From: Cryptomeria japonica
Lineage: Eukaryota; Streptophyta; Pinopsida; Cupressales; Cupressaceae
Assembly: GCF_030272615.1 (NCBI RefSeq)
Contig: NC_081415.1
Coordinates: 107,698,406-107,762,405, forward strand
DNA: 64,000 nt
Direction of reading: 5' to 3'
In this document: positions 46,828-58,691 of the stretch, piece after piece
Position numbering within the stretch: position 1 is the first letter of the stretch
Layout of the letters: the number at the start of each line of letters is the position of its first letter
Notes under the pieces: model-generated
The model's input: the letters and a program-made list of their open reading frames with translations, nothing else
Told to the model about the DNA's origin: nothing
Database searches by the model: none
Translations under genes and position numbers: made by a program

Positions 46828-49038
46828 GATGGGAGAGCTAGCTTAAATATTTTCTCATTGAGTCTTGTCCGTGCTCTAGGTTATTCAGAAGATGTAGTTG
46901 ATCCCCTGAAAAAGATCAAAATCAAAGCACATAATGAAGAAGAGAATTCCTCTAAAGGAGTTGTGGTATTACCCATCAGCGTGGGACCTTTGCAAAAAGA
47001 GACAACATGACAATGCCAAGTTCTGGACTTGGACCTGCCATACAACATACTCTTGGGGAGACCGTGGATACAAAACATGCAAGCTATTACATCAACAAGT
47101 CATCAGTGCTTAAAATTTCCCTACAATGGGTAGGAAATCACAATATCAGTAGACTCAAATCCATTGCAGTGTTGTAATAATCTGAAATCAGCTCAAGAGG
47201 TCATGGTTTCACATAACAGAGAGGAAGCATATTCAAACACACAATCCAAGGAACAATCATTTGCATCAATTTTGTCAAATATGGAAGAACAAATGCGGCT
47301 AAAAGATCAAGGGAACAAAGAATATTCATTATCATGGAACAACAAACAAGAGCAACTTGAAATTGAAAGGGAAGAAGCAGATGTAGGTGTTGATGTAGTT
47401 CACATGTATGCAGAACAAACATTAGGAACTAGCCTACTTGAATCAGAATCACATACGACTGACATGGACTTAACCGAGGACGATCAAGATTTTCTTGTAC
47501 GAGGTCATTCTGATGAGAGTATCATCCTAGACATGGAAATACCTACTGAAAGCTCTAACATCTCTATCATGACTCCCAATATCTCTGAAACATATCAACC
47601 TAAAGATCCTTTAGCCTTAAGCTATCCTAAACCTATGGACTAGGAAAATGAAGGACATACTGACATTGATACCTTACATAATGACCATGCCATATCCTTA
47701 TATCTTAATGAAATCAAACCTACAACAACTTTCACCAGGGATTCTGCTAACGTATCTTTAGGTCAAGTGTGTGTTCAATCACCTAGTCTCAAAAATGAAA
47801 ATAAAGCAAACAATATCAGGTATAATGTTGAAAACGATTTATTGGCAGCATTAGACCAGGAAAAAGTAAAAATAAAGGATGCATCTATCAGTGAAAACCT
47901 CCTCGAGGCGCCGAAAGATGGGAGATTTGACACCTTACATGTGTACTATCAAGAGAAGTCATCTATCCTAATAGAACTGACAGTTATCATTGACACAATC
48001 GATCTACATTCAACAACAATCTCTTTATCAGAACCGGCAAGGAAAAAATATTTGAAATCCTTCAAAAGATGGCAAATCAATTTTACCTGGTCATATGCAG
48101 ACATTCGAGGGTTCGATCTAGATCTTATAATACATCACCCAAATATTAGTCCAAGAGCAGACATCAATAGAAGAACACAACATAAATCAGGAGCAGGCAT
48201 TCTATTTATCAAAATGGCTACAGAATGGAACATTAAACAACTTCAAGTCTTTGGAGACCCTCCGCTTGTCATTAATCAAATCAATGATGACTATCAAACA
48301 AAAGATGACAAACTCATGCCTTACAAAAATATGGTGGATGACTTCAAGAAATATTTTGTTGAAATCACTTTTGAGCAGATTCCCAGAAATGATAACAAAG
48401 TAGCAGATGCCATGGCAATACTTGCTTCTTTATTACAAACACAGGAAAATCAAGAGCATTATGAATTCCTGGTTGAAGAGTTGTCATACCCTTCTCATAA
48501 TTGTCTGGGTTCCCAAACCATCTACCAGCTTATTGGACATAACCACCCCATCATACCTCGTAATGTCCCATACCTGAAAGATAACACCTTACCTCTTGAC
48601 CTATCAAAGAACCAAAAGAGAAACTTTATTAGCCAATCCTCCCATTATACTCTTGTCATGGATACCCTATTTAAATGAGGTCTAGACGGTACTCTCTTAA
48701 GATGTCTCGAACAAGAAGAATTTGAGAAGGCCTTAAATGAAGTCCATAACAGCATTTGTGGCACTCATTCAAGTGGTCTTACCCTTTCGAAAAAACTCAT
48801 ACGCTTGGGCTATTATTGGCCAACTATGGAACGAGATTCTTTTCAGATAGCTAGAACATGCAAACAATGTCAGATCCAGTCAGATCGAGAAAAGAAGGGA
48901 AAATTTGAACCAAACTGGTTAGGTCCATTTGTGGTCACAATAGTATTTGGGTCAGGAGCATATCAGCTATCAATACAAGATGGAGATCAGCTCGAGGAAC
49001 CCATCAATAGCATGCATCTGAAAAAGTTTTATGTCTAA
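46828..49038 (+). pseudogene. pol remnant of element C: protease, RNase H part, integrase ends
   Basis: One continuous frame with four stops: 47008-47010 (TGA), 47131-47133 (TAG), 47641-47643 (TAG) and 48676-48678 (TGA), each explicable by one C-to-T or G-to-A change. Order: protease-like region (DGRASLNI near 46828; YNILLGRPWIQ near 47040); linker before RT (FTWSYADIRGFDLDLIIHH near 48090); half an RNase H (VFGDPPLVINQIND, PRNDNKVADAMAILASLL); integrase zinc finger (HNSICGTHSSG...CKQCQ near 48745-48870); then directly the polyprotein C-terminus (GKFEPNWLGPFVV, LKKFYV). The RT, the first half of RNase H and the integrase DDE core are missing without breaking the frame. Confidence 0.82.
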
Positions 49039-50349
49039 GAAATCCAAAAACAGTGAAAAAGCAAAAAAATCCAAAAACAGTGAAAAAGCAAAAAATCCAA
49101 AAACAATGAAAAAGTAAAAAACAAAAAAAATCAAATATGAGAAAAGGTGCAATAAAAACAGATGGTGAAAACTTGGCAAACAAGCGCTATCTATCGGCTA
49201 GCTCTGCCATCCATTAGTTCATGCATTTTTCGCTTGCATTCATTCATCCTTCATCAGCGTTGATCATCATGAAGCTTTTGCACAAACGCAGACATCCTAG
49301 GTGGCTTCTTACCATGGTTTGGATCATTGACTATATCACAATAAGGTTTGTTTCTAGGCTAGGGGCAAAATCCTGAACCTGGCTGGGGGCAAAGAGTTTT
49401 GATCATTCTGAGCTTAATCAAACAAGTAGAACAAACAGTTAGACAACTCTTATCAAGCGAAAACTGAGACACATCCAACATTGAACATGAGATCAAACTA
49501 TCAACTATCAAACTATCACGAAATCAATCTAAGCACATCACACACTTTTCAGTGGATAATATCTTTTTGAATAATGATTGTAACAAGATTGTTCAACTTT
49601 TTTATATTGTTTTTCACTATCATGATTTCTAAGTAACTCCAGGATGTCTTTGACTAGAGGAACGAGGAAGGAACATGATATTTTTCTTGTCTACTATCTG
49701 TAAATTAATCATTAATATGTGCAAAGTTGTCTAAGGAAATGATCATCAACATATCATCGAAGACATTTCGGACTTGCATATAGAAATGGTTAATACTACC
49801 TGTTTTATGCAAGCAACACTCTGGTCATCTTGGTTCAATTATACCTCGATGCTTGTGCTAACTTGCAATATCAAAACCCAGGAAAATAGTGCTCAGGTCA
49901 TCATGGTTCAATTATACCATTGATGTTTGCACTCACTTCCCACATTTTAAAGACTCAATGATGAATCAAAGCAATGACTCCATGACCGGTCTGATCACTG
50001 CATTTCATTCGCATCTGCATTTGCATTTTAAAGTAGATTTGCATTTTATTTTGCATGGGATCACAATGCTCATCTTTTTCAAAGTCCAAATCAAACATTA
50101 AAAATCATCAAATCAAATAAAAAATAATCAAATCAAATAAAAAATCGAAAATAATCAAATCAAATCAAAAATCAAAAATAATCAAAATAAAATCAAAAAT
50201 CAAAAATCAAAAAAATAAAAAAAATAATCAAATCATCAGCAATCATCAAAATTGAAAAATCAAAAAACATCAAAATCGAGAAAATCGAAAATCATCAAAA
50301 ACCAAAAAAAAAAAAAAGAAAAAGAAAAAGAAAAAATTAAAAAACAAAA

Positions 50350-50600
50350 GGGTTTCCCCCCCGGCGCCCTCGGCACCTATGGTGGCACCTAAGGCGCTGC
50401 CCGCAGTGCCAACAGCGGCTGCAGTGGCGTCAAAGGCGCCTCCTGCAGTGCCGGTGGTGCTAGAGGTGGCACCTACGGTGCCTCCCGCAACGCCGTCGAC
50501 ACTAGCGGTGGTGCCCGCGGCACCGGTGGCGAGCCTCCGCCTCCGCCCTCCTCTCCTCCACTCCGCCCTCCGCTTCACCCTCCACCTCCACATCACCGGC
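50350..50600. repeat. GC-rich minisatellite-like island inside element C
   Basis: Repeated variants of GGTGGCACCTAAGGCGC and GTGCCCGCAGTGCC make this by far the most GC-rich stretch of the window, embedded between A-rich tracts. On plus it reads as Ala/Pro/Val-rich triplets. No start or conserved frame is evident. Confidence 0.75.
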
Positions 50601-51330
50601 TCCCCTTCCCCCAAAAAAACTTGCAAAAAAGACATTTTTTTAAAAAATATTGCGAAAATTTAAAATTACAAAAATGACATTTTTTTAAAAATTGCAAAAA
50701 TGACATTTTTTTGAAAATTGCAAAAATCAAAAACAAAAATTATTAATGTATGCATAAAATTTTTGGGAGGCGAATGGATTTTTTTTTTAAAATCTGGAAA
50801 AATCCAATGCGAATCTTATGCTACCCCCTCAAATGAACCCACATCAGCATATATGAACCTTCCTGCAATATGATATCAACAAACTGTCAGTTCTTTATCC
50901 AATCAATCTTATCAATTCTATCAATCCATCTCATCTGATCCTTTCTATCATGTCTTATACAGGATGAATCCTTCCTGGAACCAGATGATTTGATCAAGTC
51001 TTATACAGGATATATCATTCCTGAAACCAGACGCTTTGATCATCTTTGTCTTATATAGGAGGTGCCATTCCTGAAACCAGACTTGATCTCGATCTCATCA
51101 ATCCTATCAATTCAATCAAACTCTATCAATCATCACATCAAGAACCACATCAAAGTGATCGAAGAACTCGCACTTTCATCAACCATAGTTGCAGGAATCA
51201 TTCAATAATCTATCGGGAAATCAATTTCGCAAAGATCCAAAAACTCCTAAGGTCAATTATCTCAATTGATCTCCCGAGGGGGAATCATCATACCGCATAT
51301 CTATCAATCAGCATCTGGGGCATCATATTG

Positions 51331-51540
51331 AGGTTTATCATCTCAAACATCAAATCCACATCATATCGGCATCATATCATCTCAAACATCGAATCCACAT
51401 CATATCGAGGTTTATCATCTCAAACATCAAATCCACATCATATCAGCATCATATCATCTCAAACATTGAATCCACATCATATTGAGATTTATCATCTCCA
51501 AATCAAATCAGTATCATATCAAAACCAAATCCGCATCAAA
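51331..51540. repeat. 77-bp tandem repeat in element C
   Basis: Units begin at 51331, 51408 and 51485 (the third partial) with A(G)GTTTATCATCTCAAACATC. Each unit itself contains two half-units ending ATCCACATCATATC. Confidence 0.85.
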
Positions 51541-51624
51541 TCAAGATCGAATCTACATCCAATAAATATCAACAACATTATCAATCGAGTTTTCTTTGAA
51601 CCAACACGTCATCACACATCGCTT

Positions 51625-51639
51625 CAAAGAGGGGCAAAA
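51625..51639 (+). other. polypurine tract of element C
   Basis: AAAGAGGGGCAAAA lies immediately before the TG of the 3' LTR, the expected position of the plus-strand primer. Confidence 0.8.
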
Positions 51640-52700
51640 TGTATGCACCTAAAAATGGTCTGAAGATAGTTAATTAAATACACGGTTATTTGATTAATTC
51701 CCCCCCCCAATTAATTGAATTCACAAGCAATTTAATTAATTTCTCTATTCATCTACTAGTAAATAAATCTAAATGATTTATTTATATAGTTCATTTCATA
51801 TCCCCCTTTGATTAATTAATTCTAAATTAATTAATGTCTCCCCATATTAATCAATTCTTCTAATCCCTAATTAAGATTAACAAACTCAAGTTTGTTGAGT
51901 TTTAATTGCCATTTTCCAATTATTTTAATTTCTAAATTCAAATGAGCGCATGGCTCCTAACTTTAGCCACCTAACCTAACCATCCCCTAACCTAACCCAT
52001 TCAATCTAATCCTGGGTCTAACTAACCCTATCCTATCTTGCACATTCTAACCTCCTTATCCTAACCTCCCATGGTGTGGATATTCTCTCCTGGAGACACA
52101 TGGCACTTTGGCCACATGTCTCCTCCCTTGGACACTTGCCCTCTCATGAGCAAGGCTCCTTGACACTTGTCACCACAGAGATGACAAATGTCCCTTCCTC
52201 CAACCTCTTCTCCAACTTCCTCAATCTTGGCCCTTGATATCTTCAGATCAAATCTAGACCGTCGATTCTTGCCACCTCAGCTTTGGCCTTGGAATTCCTA
52301 TAAATATCCCCCATTTTGGAGAAATATTGATCCCATCTCATATCAATTTAGGCATCATTACTATAGGCAATTTGCATTTCAATCATCTAGCATTTAGCTT
52401 TAGATTTATCATTGTATGTTAATCTAGTTTCTTAAATCATGCATTTCATATCATCTCCATAGTCAATCATGATCAAATAGCTACTCAACTCTTGAGTTGC
52501 CACTTTGGAGGTTATTGCTCCATTCAGAGCCCATCAATCTGACACTTCCAAGGTCCTCAAGAATAGAGGAAAATGGGACATTTCAAGGAAGGCTTATGGT
52601 TTGCATCTTTGATTTAGTTTTGAAATTAAGCTTTTCAATTACATTATATTGTCTCATTATATGTGTATGCCTTCTTATATACCACATTTTTAGCATCACA
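51640..52700 (+). repeat. 3' LTR of element C
   Basis: 1061 bp, TG...CA, colinear with 42912-43959. It has about 12 extra bases near 51682 and scattered, mostly transition, differences. Confidence 0.92.
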
Positions 52701-53582
52701 GAATTTAGTTAAGTAAAATTTATAATTATAGAAATCTTAATATATATTGTAGAAAAATATTTTATTTATATTAATCTAAGCAATGCTTACAATTATTCTT
52801 ATCTTATAGTATTATTTTATAATTGTAATTTTTTTCTAAAAAATATTTTATGTATATTTCTTCCATCATTTCTAAAAATAAATATGTTTCCTCTTAATTT
52901 TTTATGATTTTAACAATTTATTGATTTAAGAAATATAATCTTAGTCATTCATTTTAAACAAATTAAACCTAAACTCTCTATGTTCTTAATACTAAGAAAG
53001 TGCTCTCATCCAATCTATCTTATTAATTGAATTCATTTAATAACTTTGTTTTGTTTTATTTTATGAATTTCAATATTGCTTGAGCATGAGGCTTCCATAT
53101 GTTTTAAAATAAATATTTAAATTTCATTTCTAGTTCTAAAATTTTTTCTTAGACATTTTTAATATTTTTTTTAATGTAGACGAGAACAATTTTCAAATGA
53201 TTATGTCTAATCATTTTTTCTACAATAAAGTCAAAATTTTAGCGACAGAAATATATTTAATTAGATTGACCATTAAATTTAAGTCTTGAATTAGATTGAA
53301 ATAATATTAAAATTGACAAACAATATAATTAAGTATTTTATATTTCTGAAATAAATATATTTTAACAAATCGATTTATTCCTTTTTTACTTAATTTTATG
53401 TTTTTTTCTAGTAAATATGTTATAATAATTAAATTTAATTTAATGTTAAGGAAAAAAATTTAATTCATATTTTTTCCTATTTGGCACCTACTTTAGTGTG
53501 CTTTCCCCGAAATAATTTTAATCCTAGTTGGGCCCTATTCCACTCTTAAAATATTCATGGTTCTTAGATAATTTTGAGAGTT
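52701..53582. other. AT-rich intergenic DNA right of element C
   Basis: No gene. The first 130 bases resemble 29470-29590, so element C inserted into an older dispersed repeat. The remainder shows nothing recognised. Confidence 0.6.
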
Positions 53583-54289
53583 TGTTGGAATGATGTATTG
53601 TCATTGATGTCAACATATTCTTCTATGTATTCCAATGTTGTAGTCAGATTGGATGAGTTGGTTTGGCTAGTGTGTTATTGTTGAGCTATTGTGGTTTAAT
53701 GGGTTTAGAGATGTTTATATCTATTTGATTCAATAGAAGTTTAAGTGGTTCGCATGATGTTTTTATCATGTTGTGTGATCCGGTATTAAGGTTATTCTTC
53801 AGTTGTTCGTGTTATTCAGTATTGTGGTTTGTGCTCTGCATTGATCCAGGATTGCTATATCTTTGTTTGTGGATTTGGCAGAGTGTTTGGGAAGCTCATA
53901 TGTGTCCTCAATTCAGATGGTTCATGATTTGGAAGTCCTCAAGTGAATCTTTCAGTTTGACAGTCAGTTTGATATGTGTTCTTGAGGTTCGATATAATGA
54001 AGATGAAGATCCTAGTAAGTGGTGATGTTGTGATTGTTTTTGGTACATTTCACGTTGCTTGTGGATGTTTCTAGATTTGGGTCCTATCCATGTTGATGGT
54101 TCGCATTGATCATTGTGCGCACTATTGATCATTTTCTTGATCTAGTGTTCTTCATGTTATGCGATATTCTTGGTGATTGTAACATGTTGTGGATGATCGA
54201 GGCATAATTCTTGGTTGTGTTTCTTGGTTGTGGTGTTGGTTTAGGTCTATACTATGTCTTAATCGACATTGTTTTGTTCTGCATGTATA
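53583..54289 (+). repeat. LTR-like fragment (possibly Ty1/copia), low certainty
   Basis: It starts TGTTGGAATGATGTATTGTC, followed by ATTGATGTCAACAT, a start seen in plant copia-type LTRs. GT-rich, with no coding sequence. The right side is cut where the A3-LINE-B2 duplication begins at 54290. No primer site or partner LTR is present, so the class is a guess. Confidence 0.35.
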
Positions 54290-56132
54290 ACTAGGGTCAA
54301 ATGTAATACAAGGATCCTTAGGTGAATCTTGTGTTTCTACCATATTAACCAAATTTGGAGCCATACGGATGAATGTTTCAGAAGAGAGAGAATTATGCAC
54401 AATCTCAATAATGTTAGAGGTATGGGATGGCAAGGGATTAGTGAAAATATTAAGATTTTGATTAGGAGGAACAACTGATTTATTCCCTTTATCATTCAAA
54501 CCTACCACGGATATAGTATTATTATCAATCAAGTTTGGAAGCTTATTTTTCAATGCAAAACATTTCTCAATATAATGACCATGTTGACGATGAAATTGGC
54601 AAAAGGAATTGTTGTCAAAATGAGGAGATGCAAGTTTGGAAGGATCAACTTGTTTTATAGGAGGGATTTTGATAACATTTCTATGTAATAACTGAGACAT
54701 AATACTATGCAAAGATTCATTCAAAGGAATAAATTGTCTTTCTCTTTGGAAAAATTTAGAAATAGAAGGCACACCTCTTGTAGCATTCACATTGTTGTTG
54801 ATTGGATCATTGAACTTGATAAATATTTTTGTTGGTTTGAACTTCACAGATAGTTGTTGAACACTCTTCCCCTTATCACTCGGAGCCATAGGAGTGGATT
54901 GCTCCATTTGACTCACAGCCAGCTGATAATTGTGGAGTGTTGTGCACAACTGCAGAAAGGAAGTAAACTCAGACAAAAGAATCTTTTCCCTAATATATTT
55001 TTGTAAATTAGAAATCGAAATTATTTGAATATCATTATTAGGAACATGAAAATAAATTTGAGCATGCAAGCAATTGTTGATCATAAGAAAAATCAGCACA
55101 CAAGGTTTGCAATGTTTTGACATGCGTAAGAGGTCACCTTTTCCATTATAGAGTTCCAATTGAGCAATTTCAACATATTTAGATGGAATGACTTTAACAA
55201 TATCAAAAGAAAGTGGGCTCACAACATCAAAGGTCGGCACACTAAACTTGGATTGACTCATGGAAGCAATTTGTTGTTGTAAGGAAGACACAATTTGGAC
55301 AAGATTGTTGATTGTCATTTCAGTAGAAGAATTGATGTTAGACATAGGTGATTGAGAAGGTGGTGTGATGTTGTGGAAAGAAGGCATGGACTAAAAATAA
55401 GGTGGTGGAGACACTATGATAAGTAGCCATTGGTGATGATTGGGTAGGAAAAGGGGCACTTAAAAGAGGATTAAAGTTGTTGAAGGAATTCCCCCCTTGT
55501 GTCACAATAAGTGGTTGAGAAATAGTAGGAATACTCATGGAAGACATAGGTAACAATGGAGGATTAAATGAAGAAGAAGCATTTCCCCCATGACCTATGG
55601 TTGTAGGAATGACATTTTGAGTTGAAGTAGCCATGATGTTAGATGTGAAAGTAGGAATACTAGTCATAGGATTAGTCAAAGGAATAGAGGAATTGACTTG
55701 TGTTGAAGGTTGTGAGTAACCTAGGGTTTCGACACAACTCTTGATAAGCATGACATTAGAATAAAAAATATGTGCAATGCCTCATAATATATCAATTCCA
55801 TTCTTATCATTTTGAAGCATGCGCTTAATACCTTCAATTAATGGAAGAGCTTCACTATTAGGGTATTCTTGGGACATCTATTGTTGAAAGATATCAAATT
55901 GAATGTCCAATGTAGAAAGTTGATCTAAGGAAACCTTAGTTAAAGATTCTTCTTCATCATGAGATCCATCAATGGGCACATGATTAGGATGGGAATAATT
56001 AGCATGATCCTCATTAAATAAGTCACCCAAATTAGGCTTCATCTCCTCAGCAATTAAACCTTGGGAAGCTGTAATTCTAATGTTTCATCTAATGGGGATA
56101 GGATAGGTAGGACTAATAGTGATAAAACTCAT
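54290..56132 (-). pseudogene. gag of gypsy element A3, with internal deletion
   Basis: It starts at the ATG at 56132 (colinear with A2 20181). A frame change lies between 55751 and 55387. A 411-codon frame (55387-54152) keeps the zinc knuckle CQFHRQHGHYIEKC but has lost most of the Retrotrans_gag core: after LYNGKGD the frame shifts, then about 210 bp are missing before CLHAQIYFHVP, which restores the frame. The last 45 or so residues of that frame come from unrelated sequence left of 54290, so its length is misleading. Non-functional. Confidence 0.8.
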
Positions 56133-57152
56133 GCACTATAGGGAAAATTTGAATTTTGAATTGTGGAATAAAGCTTGCAAAAATTGAGTAATGCAAAATT
56201 TAATAAAATAATGATTACACAATTTGAACTTTGTTGGAGAAAGGGAATGACACAATTTCCAAAAATGAAAGGAAATCAAAATTTTAAAATTAGGGCCAAG
56301 GGAAGACCTCTTAATATAGAGGGTTCAAAAATCAATAAAATCAGACAATCTTCTGGATTTAGTTTATTAAATATAGCCATAATAGTCTCCCAAAATTTCA
56401 AAAAAAAAACTGATGACCGTGGCAGGAACGCACATGGTCCGACCAACTTTTTTGCGAAATTTGCAGGGATGGATATTATGATGATTTTAAAGCTAACCCC
56501 AAAAAACTGGCGAAATTGATGATCTCTAGATGGGCAAAATGAAGGCACAAAGGTGAAAATAGGACCCTATTAGGGTTTTCAAAAAAAAGAGGAATTGAAG
56601 TGCAATTTTGAAAAGGGTCAAACCTAATGGATAGGGACACCTTGGAAAATTTTTAAGAATCTGAATGTAAATGAGATTTATTTGAAATTCATACAAAATC
56701 CAATTAATTTTAAAAATTAGGGTTTGATGACCTAACCACTTAATCTTGAATTTTGAATTTTGGGAAAAGGGGGGAAATTGAAAGTTTGAATTATAGGACT
56801 GAAAAATAAATCTGAGAACAATCAAAAATCTGAAAATGAAATGGAAATCCAATTTTGTGCACAAGTTCAATATGACTTTTAAAAATTAGGGTTTGAATAA
56901 GTAACCTCTTAATTTTATTAATTTTAATTGGAAATTGAACAAGATAATGAGGAAATTGAATTTGACAAACAAAACAATTTTTAAATCTAAGATAACCACA
57001 AGCAATTTTTACAAATCACAAGTTCAATTTTAATTTTAAAAACTAGGGTTTTAATGATTTAACCACTAAGTTTACAGAAATTGGAAACTTGTAAATGAAA
57101 AATATGCAATGTTGCTCAAAGAAAAGCATGCAAGATGTTGGGTTCACCAAAA

Positions 57153-58333
57153 TGTAATGGTGGGAAAATGATGAGTGATAGATCAAGAGGAAAACTAACC
57201 CTTTCCCTCAAAGAGAGATGAGGGTTTCACTTATTGATTATCATTCAAACAATTTTTACCATTAGATTAGGAAGATAAGGGATAATTCACTGGATTCAAT
57301 CTCCACACAAAGAAGATAGATTGAATTCTAAATGAATTAAGAATGTTAGGGTGATCCCTTCTTCCTTTGTTTGAAATGGAAAGGAAATTGACTGAATTAT
57401 GTAGTGCAAAAGTGACAAAGAATCGATTATAACTTAAGATATGAATAAGGGATGAAGCTATGCACCTGGATTTGACAATAAAATATTGAGATGAAGTCGC
57501 CCTGCAAATATGATGAAAAGTTGTCCAAACCGTGGCGGGAATGTACACGGTCCTCCAAAAAATCTGCAAAACAAAAAGGGTTTTTCGCCTCTGCAAATGA
57601 AGTGTGAATTTGAAAGTACAGTTGCACACTTGCAACCTACACCAAAAAAAGAGAGGGAAATGTGTTGGGATTGGGGGTTTTCCTTTAGTACAAACCCCAG
57701 TTTTGAAATTAACCAAGTAATGAAAGAAAGTACTTGCAAGTAGATGTAAATGAAAGATTGAATTGTAGATCACCTCAAGGGAGGTTGTGGTAGCAATGTT
57801 GATAGAAATTCTTGTATGGAATTGTATGTTAAAATCAATCTCCTCTTCAATGGTTGAATCCTTGACTTGAATGCAACACCTAGCCTTGAAGGGAGACTTG
57901 AGAATGCTCAATGCTGGAAAAGATTGCTTGAATGCTTGAATGCTTGATCGCTTATGCAACTTGAATCTCTCCAACTTTGACCTATCCAATTTATGCCAAT
58001 GAGTGAGTGAATGCCCCCTAAATACATGTTGGTGGATTTTAATTTCATCATAGGCCGACATCGGGGAGATTTCTCGCTCACTGCACAACCCACAATGCAT
58101 GCTCTAGGAAGGTCCTGTCCCAAAACAAGGCAGGGACAGGGGCTCCACCACTATGCTTTTGTCCTACCCCTTTCTCCATGGCAGAGTGTAGACAGAGTGA
58201 TGTAGAGGCCAAGGAAGAAGTTGTTTTCACAAGATGAGCACTCTCCAATCTCCGATCAGGCTAGAGGATTCAAGTTTGCATGCATGAGGACCCTAATGCA
58301 GTCGCAAATTGCTAGGGTTGCAATTTTATGACA
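57153..58333 (-). repeat. LTR of element A3
   Basis: 1181 bp, TG...CA, followed on the internal side by AAA-less spacing and a diverged primer site (57132-57149). It carries hairpins at 57529-57551 and 58114-58140 in the same relative places as the A1 LTR. Confidence 0.85.
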
Positions 58334-58540
58334 CTAAAAATAAAAAAAAGTTAATATTAGAATATATAAAAAGTTAGAGGTAAAGTGTGATACTAATATA
58401 ATCTAATTGAGTAAATACTATAAATATAATAGAATAAAATGTGATATAATAAAAATAAAAATAATTTAATTTAATAAATAATAAAAATACGATATTAAAA
58501 AATATTTGAGTTATATATTATATAATACTGATATTTAATA
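58334..58540. other. spacer between A3 LTR and LINE-B2, ending in the left target-site duplication
   Basis: 195 bp of AT-rich DNA, then TGATATTTAATA (58529-58540), identical to 29167-29178 after LINE-B1. No gene. Confidence 0.7.
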
Positions 58541-58691
58541 GGAAGAGATGGTGCGAACTGTGAAAAACTTGATTCGACAATAGTTTATGAAGGAGAAACA
58601 GTGTGATTGTAGTGCGGAGCATGGCAGCGGGTGTGTAGCGAAGAAAGGCGACATGGGCATCTAGCCGTAGGAGGCAGAAGATGATAACCCC

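Larger units (their letters stand above)
49039..51624 (+). other. long 3' non-coding region of element C
   Basis: It contains lysine-codon-like A-rich repeats (49040-49140), a doubled GGCT(A/G)GGGGCAAA motif (about 49355 and 49382), an imperfect 78-bp duplication (about 49790-49920), A-rich AATCAAATCAAAAATC low-complexity DNA (50090-50350), a GC-rich island (50350-50600) and tandem repeats of about 50-60 bp (50940-51085) and 77 bp (51331-51540). No gene is supported. The Gly/Ala/Arg-rich frames over the GC island are compositional. Confidence 0.6.
42912..52700 (+). mobile_element. complete gypsy LTR element C, internally deleted (non-autonomous)
   Basis: Two similar LTRs (42912-43959 and 51640-52700) bound 7.68 kb. 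A primer-site-like sequence follows the first and a polypurine tract precedes the second. Flanking GAAAT and GAATT are a one-mismatch target duplication. Protein remnants are of the plant Tat/Athila-like gypsy type: protease, the linker before RT, C-terminal half of RNase H, integrase H2C2 finger and integrase C-terminal tail. The RT and integrase core are absent. The LTRs differ at roughly 25-30 positions by eye (under 3%), so it is the youngest intact insertion here. Confidence 0.9.
54290..58333 (-). mobile_element. Ty3/gypsy-type retrotransposon A3, 3' truncated
   Basis: Minus strand: complete LTR (58333-57153), primer site, leader with one hairpin module, gag up to the protease boundary, ending abruptly at 54290 inside coding sequence. 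Close to A2 throughout. The truncation is the edge of a segmental duplication. Confidence 0.88.

Noticed and set aside
50270-50663. Gly/Ala/Arg-rich and Ala/Pro-rich ORFs over the GC island
   Set aside because: Opposite-strand products of a simple GC-rich repeat, running into homopolymer codons.
51331-51540. Regular repeats that might suggest a CRISPR array
   Set aside because: Contiguous tandem units without unique spacers, inside a plant retrotransposon.
57267-58100. 277-codon minus-strand ORF across the A3 LTR
   Set aside because: It lies wholly within the LTR and is not maintained in the A1 or A2 LTR. Chance opening.
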